Assembly: GCA_035582835.1 (NCBI GenBank)
Contig: JAYKAV010000467.1
Coordinates: 1,705,420-1,769,419 of the forward strand
Source: Phoebastria nigripes
Lineage: Eukaryota; Chordata; Aves; Procellariiformes; Diomedeidae
Direction of reading: 5' to 3'
DNA: 64,000 nucleotides
Part shown: in pieces, positions 38,201-51,800 of the stretch
Layout: each line of letters starts with the position of its first letter
How positions within the stretch are numbered: position 1 is the stretch's first letter
Translations under genes and position numbers: made by a program
The notes under the pieces: model-generated
What the model saw: the letters and a program-made list of their open reading frames with translations, nothing else
Database searches by the model: none
Told to the model about the DNA's origin: nothing

Positions 38201-41200
38201 TTTTCTCTTGAGGCTATTTCAAAGTACGCTCTTTGAAGTGAATGTTGCTGCACAGATCCTTATAATCGACATCTTGTTCTAAAGCTAACTGAAATTGAAA
38301 ATAATAAGGAAAAGGATTCACAAGTTTTGACATAGTTGCTCCTGCCTGTCTGGAATTACATGGTGGTCTTAATAAGAGTTTATTAAAAACTTGTTAGCTG
38401 CAAAATTGATAATGTAAAAGTACCGTATCTGGCTTTTCATGCTGATAATGGCACACTCTAAAAGAATAATTCCTCTGTGTTTGGAAGTAACTTCTGTGGG
38501 TAACTTTGTACTAATATTCTTTCTTTTCCGTGCATTGATGTTTCAACAAATAACACAAATAACAATTACAGGAAAGTGACAAAGCAGCATTTTTATAAGC
38601 AGATTTATGCAGGTTAGGTTTTTTCTTTGCTCACTGCTGCTTTCCCTGTTTTGGCATAAAGCAATGAGATACTTTTCACATTGACAGGTGGAAACATGAA
38701 GAAAATTTTGACTTCACTTGCCTCTGTAAGGATCTGTTGTCTGAAATTTTTTTGCTGCCTTCAAAACAACAGCTGTTTTTGTACTAGCAATTTACAATTG
38801 TATTTACTATGAACTAGTGCCTAGCAACATCTAGGCAGTGCTTTTGCTGCTAGGGACTACTCTGTCACAAAGTGTATACTACCTAGTTGATTTTTAGGTG
38901 AGCAGTGTCTGTTTAAGATACCGTGAAGTGTCTGAGTTTCTGTGAGTCTTGCCCTGGCTGGAGGTGAATTGTTACATTTGGTAATAGATATCTGAGCTGT
39001 CGGGGATGCCGAGTCTGAAATGGTTCTGACTGAAAGAGCAGAGAGGAGGTTCTTCTTTTTGGCTGAAAGGTTTGGACAATTCTTAAAAGTTTTTACGGTA
39101 AATGTGGCTTGTTCTCTGTAAATACAAATTTCACATTGAATGGAGCATTAAAAACCAATCCGTGGTGAATTCTGGGTGATGCTTTTTGGCAAGCGGGGAT
39201 GTTTCCCAGGGAGGTTGCCAATGTAAACATTTTGTGTGTGCACTACCTTGGGCTCCTCCCGCTGCCCCACCTCTTTGAAACAACTTAGTTGGCACTGGTT
39301 TTGTTAGCCACTGTTGCGCAGGCTGCTGGCGTTGAGCTGGTGGTGCTATTGTTTGGGAATTACTGCCTAAAATTAGAGTCTNTTTAGCCAGCAAGACCTC
39401 CATGTGGCAGGGAACATTATCTGCAGTTTTTCTTTCTGCTTCCATCTACTGGGAGGGGGAAACGAATGCAACACAGCCGAACAGATTTTGGAGAGCTGGA
39501 GAAAGCAAATGACCAGGTACGAGCTTTTGCTCAAACTGTACCTGTTTGGAATAATTTGAATTCAGCTTGATTGTTTTTGAGGAATATTTGTGGGTTTGCG
39601 AATGTTTTGTAATCTTGTAAGGTTTTCATAGAAATGCAATTCTTAATTTAGCTGATGCTAGTTGTGAAGGGTTGATGAAAACCACAGGTGCCTTCAGAGG
39701 TGGGGAGTGGAAGGCCTGATGTTGGAGAACCTGGTCCCAAATACTTACGGTTGTCTAGTTTAAAAGCACATAGGCTTTGTTTATTTCTTTTAAAAACCCC
39801 AACCCTTATAAATAATTGTATTTGTGTTATGAGTAGAGACGTAGTTTATTAAAATCAGGACTAGCAAGATGAGCAGTATTGTGTTAACAATTGCAAGTTA
39901 GTGCAAACCATGCTTGAAAGCTGTTGCTCTTAGTGGGGATTTCACACTGTGAGTATAGGAGCTTGTCTATGTGGAGAGGAGGGAGAAAGTTGTATATGAT
40001 ATGCCAAAAAGTATTTCTTCAGTAATTAAACAATATTTTTGTTTGACACCATTTCAACTACCTGCTTAATTTGTGAGGTTTAATTAAGANATAGTCAGCT
40101 TGTGCTGACATGGACATAAAATCAATGCCTAGTTTGCCTGAGGAAAAGGCTCTTTTTTCTTTTGGGGTCTGGCTATGTCTTTTTCTTTTTCTTTTTTTTC
40201 TTTTTTTTTTAAGAAAAAAATCATTAGCAATTCAGAGAGCAGAAGCAAATAGCCATTTTTAAAATTCATGTCCTCAAATGTTAATTTGATGCTTTGAGGC
40301 ATAAATGACCTTTCTAACTGGCCCAAACTTGTCAAACAAAGGAACGATAGAAACAAGCTGCTTTGTTCTAATACAACAGGCTGCTTTTCAGGCAGAATTT
40401 CAAAACAATTCTGCCTCCCTCTTCTCAACAACATTAAATTAAACTTTGGCCTGTGCTACATTTGAATTCAGATGTGTATGCATCATTGGAGAGATGGTGA
40501 TGGAATCTAGACAACCTGTGCAAATTGAACCATAGACATCAGCTTCTGAAGCCCAGGGCAAGTGAATAATGCTTTCATCCATAGCTACCCCAGCTGGTAT
40601 TACTTAGCACTGGAAAAGCAGTTAGGTGTGGGTCAGAAGCCGAGGGGGAGATTAAAAGGGGATTTCTTCTTGTCACAAAACTGAAGAGTGGGGGGCAAGG
40701 GGGGGAGGAGAGAAGTAAAACCACCACTTCTTGAAACCTTTCATTTGGGTGTTTAGATTTCTGTATACACCTTGGAGGTCAGATATAAAAACTAAATATA
40801 AATCTTTTTCTAGCTCCTAGGGATTTCATTGAGACTGGAACTGTGTGTAAGTATATGCTGTACAAACAGGAAAAACACTTAGTGCATCAGTGCCAACTCT
40901 CTGTCATTAGATTTACCAGATAAAAGAAACACATCAAAGGTCAGGGTGGAAGATATAAGGCAATATCAAAGATGAATATGTCTTTATACAGGGTAATGCA
41001 TTCTTTTTTTCCACCTCTTTCCAAAAAGAAGTTAAACTAAATTTGGTACGTGAATACCGTTCTTCCCTGTCAGCTATGCTTGTAGCATCTGAAATTAATC
41101 TCTTGAGTGACGTGTTTCTGAAGCAAGCACCACAGTAGTGAACTTTTTCTCTAGGAGGTAAGTAGAGTTAGAGTAGTAATCTAGCATTGCAGTTGTTGTA

Positions 41201-42299
41201 CCTTGTCTGTTTTTGTCTTATCTATATTTTTGTCTTTGCTCACTCATTGATCTGTATCCAAAAAAGGAATATCTAATTCCTGAATTTGTTCAAACTTTAG
41301 AAATTGAAAGACGTCCTTTAATTGTTCACTACTTTTTTCATTACTTACCTATTCAGAGATTTGCCTGGCATGTTCTGCTGTATAACCTGTATTGGCTTTG
41401 TCCTGCCATAAGTTTCCCAGCTAGATGGGAGGAGGCAGCACNGGTCATTTTCAAATACTCAGTAGCTGAGCAGTGTCATAAAATCTCAGGATCATGTTAT
41501 TACTATTCATTAATATTGGTTACTTGAATCTTTTATGTTAGGGTTTATTCTATCTTAGGGATGAAAAATGCAGCATGTTATGAAAATATTTGAGGAAAGC
41601 CAATGTGGTTCCTTCAGCTTTTCTTTGTAGATGATCTTCTCAAAGCTGTTTTGCATAAAACGGGAAGAAGAGAAAATACTTACCTTCTTGGTTTCTTTCT
41701 TTGGCCTAGTAGGTGGTTCATATATAACCCCTAATGGTAACTTTTCTGACATTTCAGGATCCATTTATGAAAGTATTTTACTTTGATAGACTCCCTAGCT
41801 TCCACATGTATTGCATGATTTTTTCACATAACTGTGTGGTGTTGGGTTTTTTGATTGCTTATGGATCAAATGTATATACATTTTGGTTTTTAAAATTTTC
41901 TTTTTTTTTTTTTTTTTTTATCACTAGCAAGAGGAAGCTGCTTTTATGGCCTGAAATCTTGTATAAAGCACTCAGGTCAGCTCAGGCTAAAGCTTGGCCA
42001 GATGCTGTACCTGTGTCAGTCATGGTGGACCGGCACATACCACTTCTTACAGGGACTGGGGTTATCTGACTCCAGAGAGGAGAAACAAAAGTAAAAGCTG
42101 AATTATTGCTTCCAGAAATACTAAATTCTTTCTAAAACATCAACACATGAACAAACTGTAGGACACAAAATTCTGCTCTCTGGATGAGAACAGAGACCCT
42201 TCTTTTCTACTACAGTGTCTGCAAAATCAGCTGGCAGAGCTGTTCTAGACTGTAAAGCGCTTTATCAGTCTGCAGTCTTCATTCAGATCTAGGAACATG

Positions 42300-42590
42300 C
42301 TGTGACTGCCACAAGGAATGCATATGCATGTACTAAACTTGTACAGAATTGCTGGTGGAAAACTTGGGCCAACAGCACAGAGCTCAACATATTGACATAA
42401 GTACGAACAACGGTTGTTAATTATCCCATAGCTTATTAAGTTTGCAGTTGATTCTTGTAGCTGATCCAAATTGCTGTCAGACTGTATTTTCTTGCACATG
42501 AACACATGTGCTTTTGCTTTAAATTAGTACAACTATTTGAATTCTAGTTGTACATACTAGAATAAGCAAATACCATAAGCAAATGCTAGA
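42300..42590 (+). repeat. Copy A of a diverged direct repeat
   Basis: The best-matching core, 42432-42557, aligns at roughly 80% by eye with 43799-43928. Shared blocks include GATCCAAATTGCTGTCAGAC and CAGTTGATT. Weaker similarity extends left to about 42300 (GTGGAAAAC, GAACAA). It could be a local duplication or two copies of an ancient interspersed repeat. I do not recognise a known family. Confidence 0.7.
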
Positions 42591-42676
42591 TTCTTTTATA
42601 TTTGGTTATTTGAGTACTGGGATGAATAAGTACCTGGACGGAGCTTTAGGTGAGGTTTTAAGCACAGCAGAACTTT

Positions 42677-42730
42677 AAAAAAACCAAACAAACAAAAAAC
42701 CCCAAAAAACCCCAACAAAAAACCCCAACC
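42677..42730. repeat. (AAACCC)-type A/C-rich simple repeat
   Basis: Alternating A runs and CCCC blocks. Low complexity. Confidence 0.85.
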
Positions 42731-43649
42731 CACTCTGCTGTAATTACACTGTCACTGGCTTTTATCCAGCCAGGGTTTATCTGCTCTCTGAGGCCACAGC
42801 CTTTTTTTTAAAGGTTGGAATTCCTCTATATGCTGTACACCTATAAGATACCGACACAGTAAGCTGCTGAAAATGTTTCTCCATCTGTTTGGCCTTGAGT
42901 GTGTTTTGTGCTGCCATGACAACTTGGTCACAAAGAGCCTTGGGTTTGTGGTTTCCAGGCCTGATTAATACAATGTACTGTAATTAGGAATAGGAAAAAC
43001 CCCCACAGGCTCTTTTCCAATTTAAATATTCCCACTGCTCCTAAGACTTCCCCAGCTTTCATTGTGCATTGTTTCAGATTAGTCATAATTGAAATATTTA
43101 TTTTGTTTAGTGCGGCCCAGACACTGGGAAGAGTCCCTGGAATTTATCAGAGCTTTCAGCCTCTGAACACCTTGGTTTTAGGGTCTCTTTGAGAGGATCG
43201 TATGACTTGATATGCACCCTAAGAACAACCTGAGGTACTAGTATAACAGCATTTCCGCGTTGTACTCTTATAGCACCAGTGCTTATCCAGAAGAGAATTA
43301 CAGATAATACAAACAAGACTACTTATTTTGCTCTTGACACATTCTTCAATCACTGTTATTTCTTTCCTGTGCCAGTGTAGATGGGAAGTGAGTTAGTGAA
43401 GAACATTAAAGCACTGAAATGGGAAAGAAAGCAAAACACAAAGCTGCACAAATATTTAATTTTTCTAGGTACAATGGTAACGGGTTTGACAAAATAGTTT
43501 TAGAGTTTTCAATTTTTTTAATGTGAATTGTAACTTAACCAAATGGCATTACTTAAATTTTTTGCCTACAGCTGCTGTAGAAATGTGTGCACAGCTACTG
43601 TTTTGGTAAACAAAGCCTAGTAGCCAGATGGCAGTAATATTTAAAAAGT

Positions 43650-43950
43650 TGAGTGATATGGTTTGGGAAGCATCCAACTGGAATATGCTGTGCTTTGCCT
43701 AGGTATCTTAGATTTAGTACACAGTGGAAGACTTTAAATGTGTTATCACTGCAGTGGCTTGAAAGAACAAACAGACTATTATGTAGAATACAAATAATGC
43801 TTATTAAACTTGCAGTTGATTTTTTTCTGATGGATGATCCAAATTGCTGTCAGACTGTATTTACTTACACATAAACAGATGTGCTCCTGCTCTAAATCAG
43901 GATAACTATTCCAAACCTAGTTATGCATATTTTAAACAACTGTTAAATAC
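43650..43950 (+). repeat. Copy B of a diverged direct repeat
   Basis: Partner of copy A, same orientation, starting about 1.37 kb downstream. The core 43799-43928 keeps GATCCAAATTGCTGTCAGAC intact, with small indels elsewhere. Confidence 0.7.
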
Positions 43951-45382
43951 TATGTTTCAAATAATTTCTGGTTTCATGAAGTCCTAATTTTTCTAATAGG
44001 TCCTTTCCTCACCCTTACTCCATTCCATCCTCCTACTTGAAAGTTCAAACTTGGTACATTTGGCTAGTTGCTGTATGACTGGAGAACTGGTGTTGAGTGA
44101 AGAAGGAAAATGGTTTTATTGCAGGATGGATGCTCAGAGTACTCTGCTCTTCTTTTTATATTTTTAGTCTGTTGGGTAATTGTTTGCCATGGTGCATTAA
44201 AATAGTCAGCTTAGTGGTTTTGTCTAGTTTCTAAAAGTAGGCTGTAGACTAGGCTGGAAGATACTTAGCATCAACTTAGCCACCATCAAATTTATTGGGA
44301 GATAATGAATGGGATCCAGCTCTTGGTGACACAGATATGCGAAAACATGATCCTTGAGCTATTAAGCAGCAAAATAACCTTTTCTAAGACACGAAGTAAG
44401 TATCATCAATAAATGGTGGCAGCTTGCTTTCTTTTTTAAAAAAATGGGGTAGGTCTTCCTGCAAGGCTGCCTGCCTCTTCCCTTCTCCCCCCCACCCCCT
44501 GACTTTTGATGTGGGAAAAGTGCATTGTGAAACAGTTGAAGCAAACAAGCTGGACACCCCCCCATCCTGTCTAGACTGCCTGTTTCTCATGCACTGTTCT
44601 TCCTTGGAGCAGACATTACTCTCAGGTTGTGCTGCTCGCTCCTCCGTGAGCAGCCGCATGGGCTCTTTCCTCTCTTGTTTGGAGTTCACCTTCTGCTGGT
44701 GTTAGACATCCTTCTCATCTGAGGGGGTCAGTTTACCCTGCAAGCTTTTTACATACAAACTTCTGCTTTTCAGAGTGCTGCAAATAGGAAGCAGATTTTG
44801 GCAACTGCAGCTTGACTGTCCTCTGGGGCTGGGAGAGGCCGGGTGTTGCACAGGCATTCCTCCAGGATAGCTGTCAGCCAGCCTTTCTGTGGCTTAGCCC
44901 ACTCTGCCATCGTGCCGTGCCTTCACTGCCTTTCCTCAACATGACCCTGTGCAATCCATAATAAAGGGAGAAATAGATTCACCCCACCCTACCCCAGTGC
45001 AGATGATTTTTGTGGGTTATGGATATATATAATACTCTAGTGCTCCAAACGTTAGCGTACTGCCTCTGGTGTATTGGAAGCTTTTTCTCTGCTCTTTGAA
45101 GTGGAGGTGGAATGGGTCAGTGGTGTGCAGCATCCAAGTGTTGGAGTGAGTGGCTTCCTTACAGCATGGCCTTTGGAGTCCTGGGGAAAACAAAGCAAAA
45201 CAAACTTAGGTCACTGGAGGCACAGGTACTTGGTGAGGTTACAGTCATTTTCTGTCTCATCATTACCCTTAAAGAACAGCAAGAAGGGAAGTTTCCTCTG
45301 CTCTCAAGAAAGGGGTTTTCTTGCTGGAGAATTCCAGGCCAGGAGCTCTGAATCCAAACAAATGTTCTCTTTTTATTAAGGC

Positions 45383-45421
45383 TTTTTTCCTTGCTTAACA
45401 GGTAATTAAGCAAGGAAAAAA
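45383..45421. repeat. Compact perfect hairpin, 16-bp stem and 7-nt loop
   Basis: The left arm TTTTTTCCTTGCTTAA (45383-45398) is exactly complementary to the right arm TTAAGCAAGGAAAAAA (45406-45421), with loop CAGGTAA. The stem does not extend outward, so it is too short for a normal miRNA precursor. A replication template switch is a simple explanation. Confidence 0.85.
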
Positions 45422-48400
45422 AAATGGTTAAGTAGTTTGTTTTCATTAAGTTTTACTCCTGATTTCAATATTAACTCTGAAAGAATAACTACAAGTAGTA
45501 TGTTTTGGGCTGGTCAGGTTGTAGAACATCTTTAAAGTAATTATTCCTTCTCTTACTAAACCACCATTTCATTACAGCAATAGATCCTGCAAATATCCTT
45601 AGAAACACTTTGACTGTAAAAATGAGTTCATATAAAAATTCCCTGTCCAAATGTGGTAAACAATAAGATTGCAGGGACAGTGAGATTAAAACCCAATTCC
45701 CTGAAACTCATCTGAAATAGAAGTAGTGCTTATGGCTTTTCCAGTGTTCATTTATTTGGAAGACAGACTGAAGAGAAAATACAAAGGTTACTTCTCTTAG
45801 TATCCTGGACAACTGGACAATTTTTTTTTCTGTTTAGCTTTTTCCAGAAAGGAAGTATTATCCTGGTTTAAAAGGTGGTTTCTTCAGCTGTCTTCTGTTT
45901 TTCATGGTCTAGAAGGTTTGGAATTGCATTGCGCTCTCATGCAAAAAGCAAACATCACCTTTCAAAACAAACTGTGACATACTTACTCTTAAAAAGAAAA
46001 TAAGTTCTTTTTTCTGACCAGTTTTATCTCTGGCAGGAATATTTTAAAAGCATATTAAATTTGCAAAACCAGAATATAACAGTTCCATTCTCTACTTCAT
46101 GAGTTTTATGTAGATGAATACAAAAATAAAAATGTTACCCTTTTTTTAGAAGGGTCTTGGTTCTGCTTCATGATTTTGGTATTCAGATTGTTTCTCTTCA
46201 TGTGGACTACAAGGGGTTTGTCTTTGTTAAATATGCCTGTGGTGGAAGAAACAGATTTTTGTTTTTGTTCTGAATCTGGCATAATTCATTTGAGAAATGT
46301 CTCTGCTCACCCTCATATGCTTCATAGATTTCAGTGGTTGTGACGGTCCTTCCTCACTGATAGGGTCACCATTGCCTCATCTTGAGAGGTATTGATGTGT
46401 TGTTTGAATAGCTTACTGCTTTAAAAAGGGAAACTTTGTATATTCCTGTAACAGCACAAAAAAAAAGATTAAAATATTATTCTTGTTGCCTTATAGAATG
46501 TCTTAAGCAGATCCAAAATGGCGATGATTAACTGACAATTTTTCTGTTGTTCTGATTGCACGCAAACTCTGTGTGCATGCACATATGTGGGTAAGGGGCG
46601 GGAGGGGGGCATGTTGGTCTTTTCTGCAGTTCCTCCCTGGTACAGTCTTCTCAGCATCTGCAGTCCATACTCTGGTCAGCGATGCATAGCAGGCAGCAAC
46701 CTACTTCAGCCTGCTGATTTCTCTGAGCTGTCAGGCAGTGCGGTGGTGCTTTGTTTTACAAAATTCTCAGGGTGGTGTTTGGGTTGCACATCAGAGCAGC
46801 CTACTTGTGTGTGTTGAGTGAGCAGAAAGGCCCAGTCCACTGGAGTCCTTTGGTCCTCAGGAATGAGGCTTGTCTACTGTGTAAATAAAGAAAGGGATAG
46901 GAAAGCCTTAGGCATCCTTTCATCTCGAAACAATGGGCTATTTGACTATCACATGCTCATAGCAGATAGGAGAAAACTAGATTGAGGCTCTGTCTGGCCA
47001 AGAAGGGCTGTCTCTATCACTTCTTTCTCATCTGTAGATCTGTTTGTAGCTTGGAACAAGGAGAACGGACCAGTTGGGATTTTGTTCCTAAGACCACAAA
47101 GCAGCCTGTGGCAGTACTTCAGTGTTGTCGTAGCCCCCAAATCTTCCTAACATCAAAATGATCTCAAAACTAATTCTAGAGCAAATGTCTGCCTGCATAA
47201 TCCTGAGCACCTTGAGATAAAGCTTGTTCTAGCTAAGTATATTGGAATCTCCTTTGCCTTGCGTTACATTCGCCCTCCAACAGAGAGCAGATTATCACTT
47301 GCTCCAAAGCAGGTTTGAAGTAGTGTTTCTCAGAGGGCATTGCTTCAGTAATGCAGAGTAGATTCATTACCTTTACTTGGGCTGCTTTGGAAATATGTAA
47401 TTCAAGTCAAAATCTGAGCTGGGAACCATACATGCTAATGCTCACTGCCTTCTAGACTAGATGGCCAGTCATTTTGTCACCTGGAATAATCGTGTTCATA
47501 ATCAGTTTTCCCTGAGTTAGGTGTAGGGAGGATTGGTGACGCTGTCTTAAGAAGACATTTGACATAGGAGCATATTGAAGTCTTTCCTGAAGGACATGAA
47601 ACATCTTACATGTGCTGGTCCAACACTTGACACCAAAACCCCTGTTTCTCTAGTTTAAAACTTTAAATTATTTCCTCTGAGGTAGTTTGCTATTGTGAAC
47701 AAAATGATTAGTAACTGTATGTCATAGGACTTAATATTACTGCTTCGAGTGTCCTCTAGTAGAAAGAATAAAATCTGTTGCAAAGGCCACTGCTCTAATG
47801 CAATATTCACATTTCCAGTGGCAAGAGTAGACTGGAGTAGGTTTCCCACCAGTTTTCGAGATACGATTCCCTTTCCGCTTCCCTTTGTATCAAAACAATG
47901 TAAAACTATAGACTTGGGAGTGAGACCCAGGAAATAAACTAAAATTTATTAGTAGTTGCAGGCCAGAAGCTTGTCAAGTTTGGTTATCTCACCCTGAGTC
48001 CTTGGAGTTTTTTGGTCTAGAACAGCTTACGAGCTGCTCATTTGGGGCTCTGTTAGAAAGAACACCAGGGAGAAGGCCTAATAAAAAGTACAATGTTTTT
48101 CAAAGGGAATAATGCTACTTAAGAGTACATAATATCTGAACAAACAGGCAATGAACAGCACATAATTCTGTACATTATGCAGCAGCATTAAATATACATA
48201 TTAGTAAGGTAGCAGATGCTGTAGTTGTGAAATTGCCATGTATAGTAGCAGCCTTTAGCAGCAGGGTGCTGCTCTATGTGAGACTCCTTCACATGTAATG
48301 AATAGCTAATTTCAGCTCTATAGTCCATGAGAGACCGGAGGGTATTGGGGAGGGGTAGAGCGTTCCAGCAACCAAAACCAGCAGGATGTGCTGAGATGTG

Positions 48401-48802
48401 CTTTTAATGGAGCAACATTTCTGAGCTCTTGGGGGTAAATTCATAAAGTGGGATGCTCATCTGTTACTTTGTATTCAAACTGAGGAATTCTTGCAGAGAA
48501 GCAGGCATGTGAAGTGCACATTGCAGGGATGAAATGGTGATAGGTTTCGGTGCCTCTTCTGAGGTGGTAGATGTCTTGTTTTTTACTTTTTTTTGTGCAA
48601 CCAACAGATGAAATAAAAACAAGCAAAAGCATACATGGGAATTGGCACTGAAAGGGTGAGCAGTGTTTTCCCTCTTTCAGAGCATGTGAAGACGCTTGTT
48701 GATCCAATTAATGTATGTCACAGATTGGAAGATTCAGCTAGCAACTGAATCTGGCACTTGCACATCTCATGGGCATTGTCTTGCGAGAGATGAGAACTAG
48801 GA

Positions 48803-48845
48803 GTTTTCTTGCTGAGAAACAGGGTTTTCTTGCTGAGTAAGCAGG
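48803..48845. repeat. Tandem duplication, two units of 21-22 bp
   Basis: GTTTTCTTGCTGAGAAACAGG is followed at once by GTTTTCTTGCTGAGTAAGCAGG. It is a recent-looking local duplication with an indel and a substitution near the end of the unit. Confidence 0.85.
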
Positions 48846-51800
48846 GGCCAACAAGCTTTGGGTATTCCAGGTTCATTACTGGTATTATTCTGTGTTTTTA
48901 AAGTATTGTGAAAATAGTTGTCTGATATTCAAACATTTATGTAGGAAAGTGACCCCATTTAACCTTAAAACATCATCATCGCTTGTTAGGACCAAGCTAG
49001 GTCTGTGAATCTGAACTTCTAAGACTTGCTTGGAGAATTTAAGAAGGGCAGGAGGTATCGTATGGACATCTGTCACACTGTCATCCAGAGATTCAGACTG
49101 CAGAGAGGAAAGACAGATTTCTAAGGAAATGGCTGATAATGTTTACAGCTCCTGATGTGTGTCTCACTCCTTATCAGAGAAGGAAGCCTTCTGTTTGACT
49201 AAGTAAACAGGAAAAAACAGATGCAGGGAATAGTAATCCTTGCTACATAGTCTAAGCTACCATGGTATAGTGAATGATTTATTTAAACCATTTCTCAATA
49301 GATAAAAATAACCTAGGTCATAGTTGACCTTCTGGAAGCATGATGCTAGTTAAAGAGTTCTTTTCCTTCCCATTTAACTGAAGAGGGTATGGATGGGTGG
49401 GTTTTGGGCATCATTTTAATTTTAAGAAGTGGACAACTCTGGCATAGTACCCAGCTGCTTCCTTCAAATTACTCTGCTGAGGGAGAGCAGGGGACATTTG
49501 TGGAAAAGGATGGGGATGTTGTTGCAGGGGACAAGACTGAGAGCATTCTTTCTAGATACTTTAAATTTCTTTTGAACCGCTTAAAGTATAAAGAAAGTAA
49601 ATCAATCATCTTCTATGTAAGGGGCATGATTTTGAAGTATTTCAGTTTATTTTGATGAGACCTGGGATATTGACAGTGATAAAAGTTAAAGGCCCAGTTT
49701 TCAGTTTATGGTTCTTCATCGTCGTAACAGAGGCTAGATACAGAATTTAACTCTGTTCTGTTTCTACCTTTCTTATTGTGATATAGAGAACTAGTTCAAA
49801 TACTAGCAAGTTTCTTGATCTGAGTATCTTGGGCAAGACTGAAAACTAATTCATATGTAATCTTGTCTCTGTCTTGCTATTTAAGTGCACTGTGACAACA
49901 CAACCTTAGGCGGGTGACAGTGATATGATGTAACGGTCCAGTCTGTCACTGAATTTAATCTTAATTTAATCTAAGCCAAAAAACAATCTTTAACCATTAG
50001 TAATAATATCAACAACTGATGTTAGAGGCATGATTCCTGTTCATCTTTTCTGGCAGCAAAGGACATCCTCCATCTTTACCTGCATCTGTTTCAGAGTTCA
50101 TATAAACATATTTTTCCTTCAAGAACTTGGAATAGTCTTCCTTTTTTTTTCTCCCAATTATGTTTATGTAGGTTATGATAAAAGTTAAGAGCATAGACAA
50201 GAGGACCTTTTCTTACCCTGAAAGGTAGACCTGTAGGCATAAGACCTGCATCAAAAAGGAAATTTAGTACCACTACAAGACCAGTGTCTAGTTTGAGATA
50301 AGTAAAATCAACAAACAAGCTTGAGTCACAAAATTAATCAGCAATGTACTTAGTCTTGTGGGTTGGGTTTCATGTTCATCAGCAGGCCTAACCCTTGACT
50401 ATTTTAATAGGCAACCAAAGCTAACAAAATGAGACATTAACCACATTTCCACAAGTACACCACCTACCAGCTTATCACGAATGCTAATAGTTGTAGTATA
50501 GATAGGTTATCAGAAGCTGAAGCCCAAAAATAAATGGCAAGAGAATGCAGGGATCTGGAAGGGAGAGAGTTACTTCATCATTGCGTGGAAGTAGCTTGTT
50601 GCTTGGCTCACTGGTAGATAGACTTGCCATCCTTGAGGTTTTTGTCTTCTGTCTCCTTGTTTTTGTGTTTCCCTGCAGTGCACTGTAAAAGTGAAATAAA
50701 TGATGGTGGTTTTGTAATTGTTTCCTTTTCCGCTGTCAAAAGGTAGTTGTAAGGTGTTCCTTGGCTTGTCTGTGAAAGTTAGAAATGTTATATGTTACCA
50801 GATGTGCTTTTTGTTGGGGTCCTCAGTCTAATAGTTTATGTACTGTAAAACCCGGTCTGGAGGCCAAACCACAGCATGCTCAATTCCAGTAACTTGACAA
50901 ATTAGATTGTGTTTAGCTGTATAATTTGTCCTCCTTCCTTTGATTGTTTGTTCTCTTTAATTTATTCTGGAAGTTTTGCTTCCTTGATTGTGCAGTTCTG
51001 TTTTTTTTCCTTCTTCCCCCTGTGTTTCCAAACTTTTCACTATCTGTCTGTGTTGTTGTCTGGAAAGTTTTGGTTTTGTGGGTGTGAGGCATGAATTTAA
51101 AAAAAAGGAAAAAAATCTCATGTTGCATTTTATTGTTCAACCCTATGCATGTTAATAGAGGCTTGGATAACATGTTATGTACCAACATGCTATCTAGAAT
51201 CTGATTAACAGTCAGAATAACTGTAGCTTCTTAAACTTCTGGGTGCTGCAGGTTAGAGGTAAATATTCCTAAGAATTTCTTGACTCTAGCAAGGAAGAAT
51301 GGTATGCCTTGCTTATTCAAGGAGAATTAGTGTGCGGCTTTAGAGGAAGGGGCGGGCTTCTAAATTACCTCTTCAGGAAAATTGCGTATTAATCTTACCT
51401 GCATTGTTTGAGGAGCAGCCATGTGCTCTGAATGTGCTAGAATTGGCTTAGTCAGTAGAAGGTACATCAGGCTCCCCCACCTGCACACACCTACTCTTAC
51501 TTACTCCAAGTGCTTGCTGTGCATGCAGCTCCCAGAAGTTAGAGATGCCAAGAAATTAGGGCCTGGGAACATACATAATTTTTTTTTTTTGTTTGAACTA
51601 ACAGATATTTGTATTTTATAAATATAAAAAGATATGTAAGCAACTTACACTCAAAATTGTCTGTGCCTTTGGAAATCTGTTTTTCTTACACGAAGCCTAT
51701 TCACTCTGCATCCCATGTCTGGAAAGAGGTGGTGCACATCTATATGGAGGAGTACTAGTATGGCAAGTCTTATCAGCCAGTTTTGACAATGGGGTGCACT

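Larger units (their letters stand above)
33900..42290. other. Intronic sequence with one MIR relic, no gene seen
   Basis: It includes a G15 tract (34541-34555), a MIR-like relic near 35.13-35.23 kb and a T19 run (41901-41919). Ambiguous bases occur at 39382, 40090 and 41442. No exon was recognised. A 71-codon frame from an internal ATG at about 33941 has an AT-hook-like PRRGRKK start, but no family match that I know. Confidence 0.5.
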
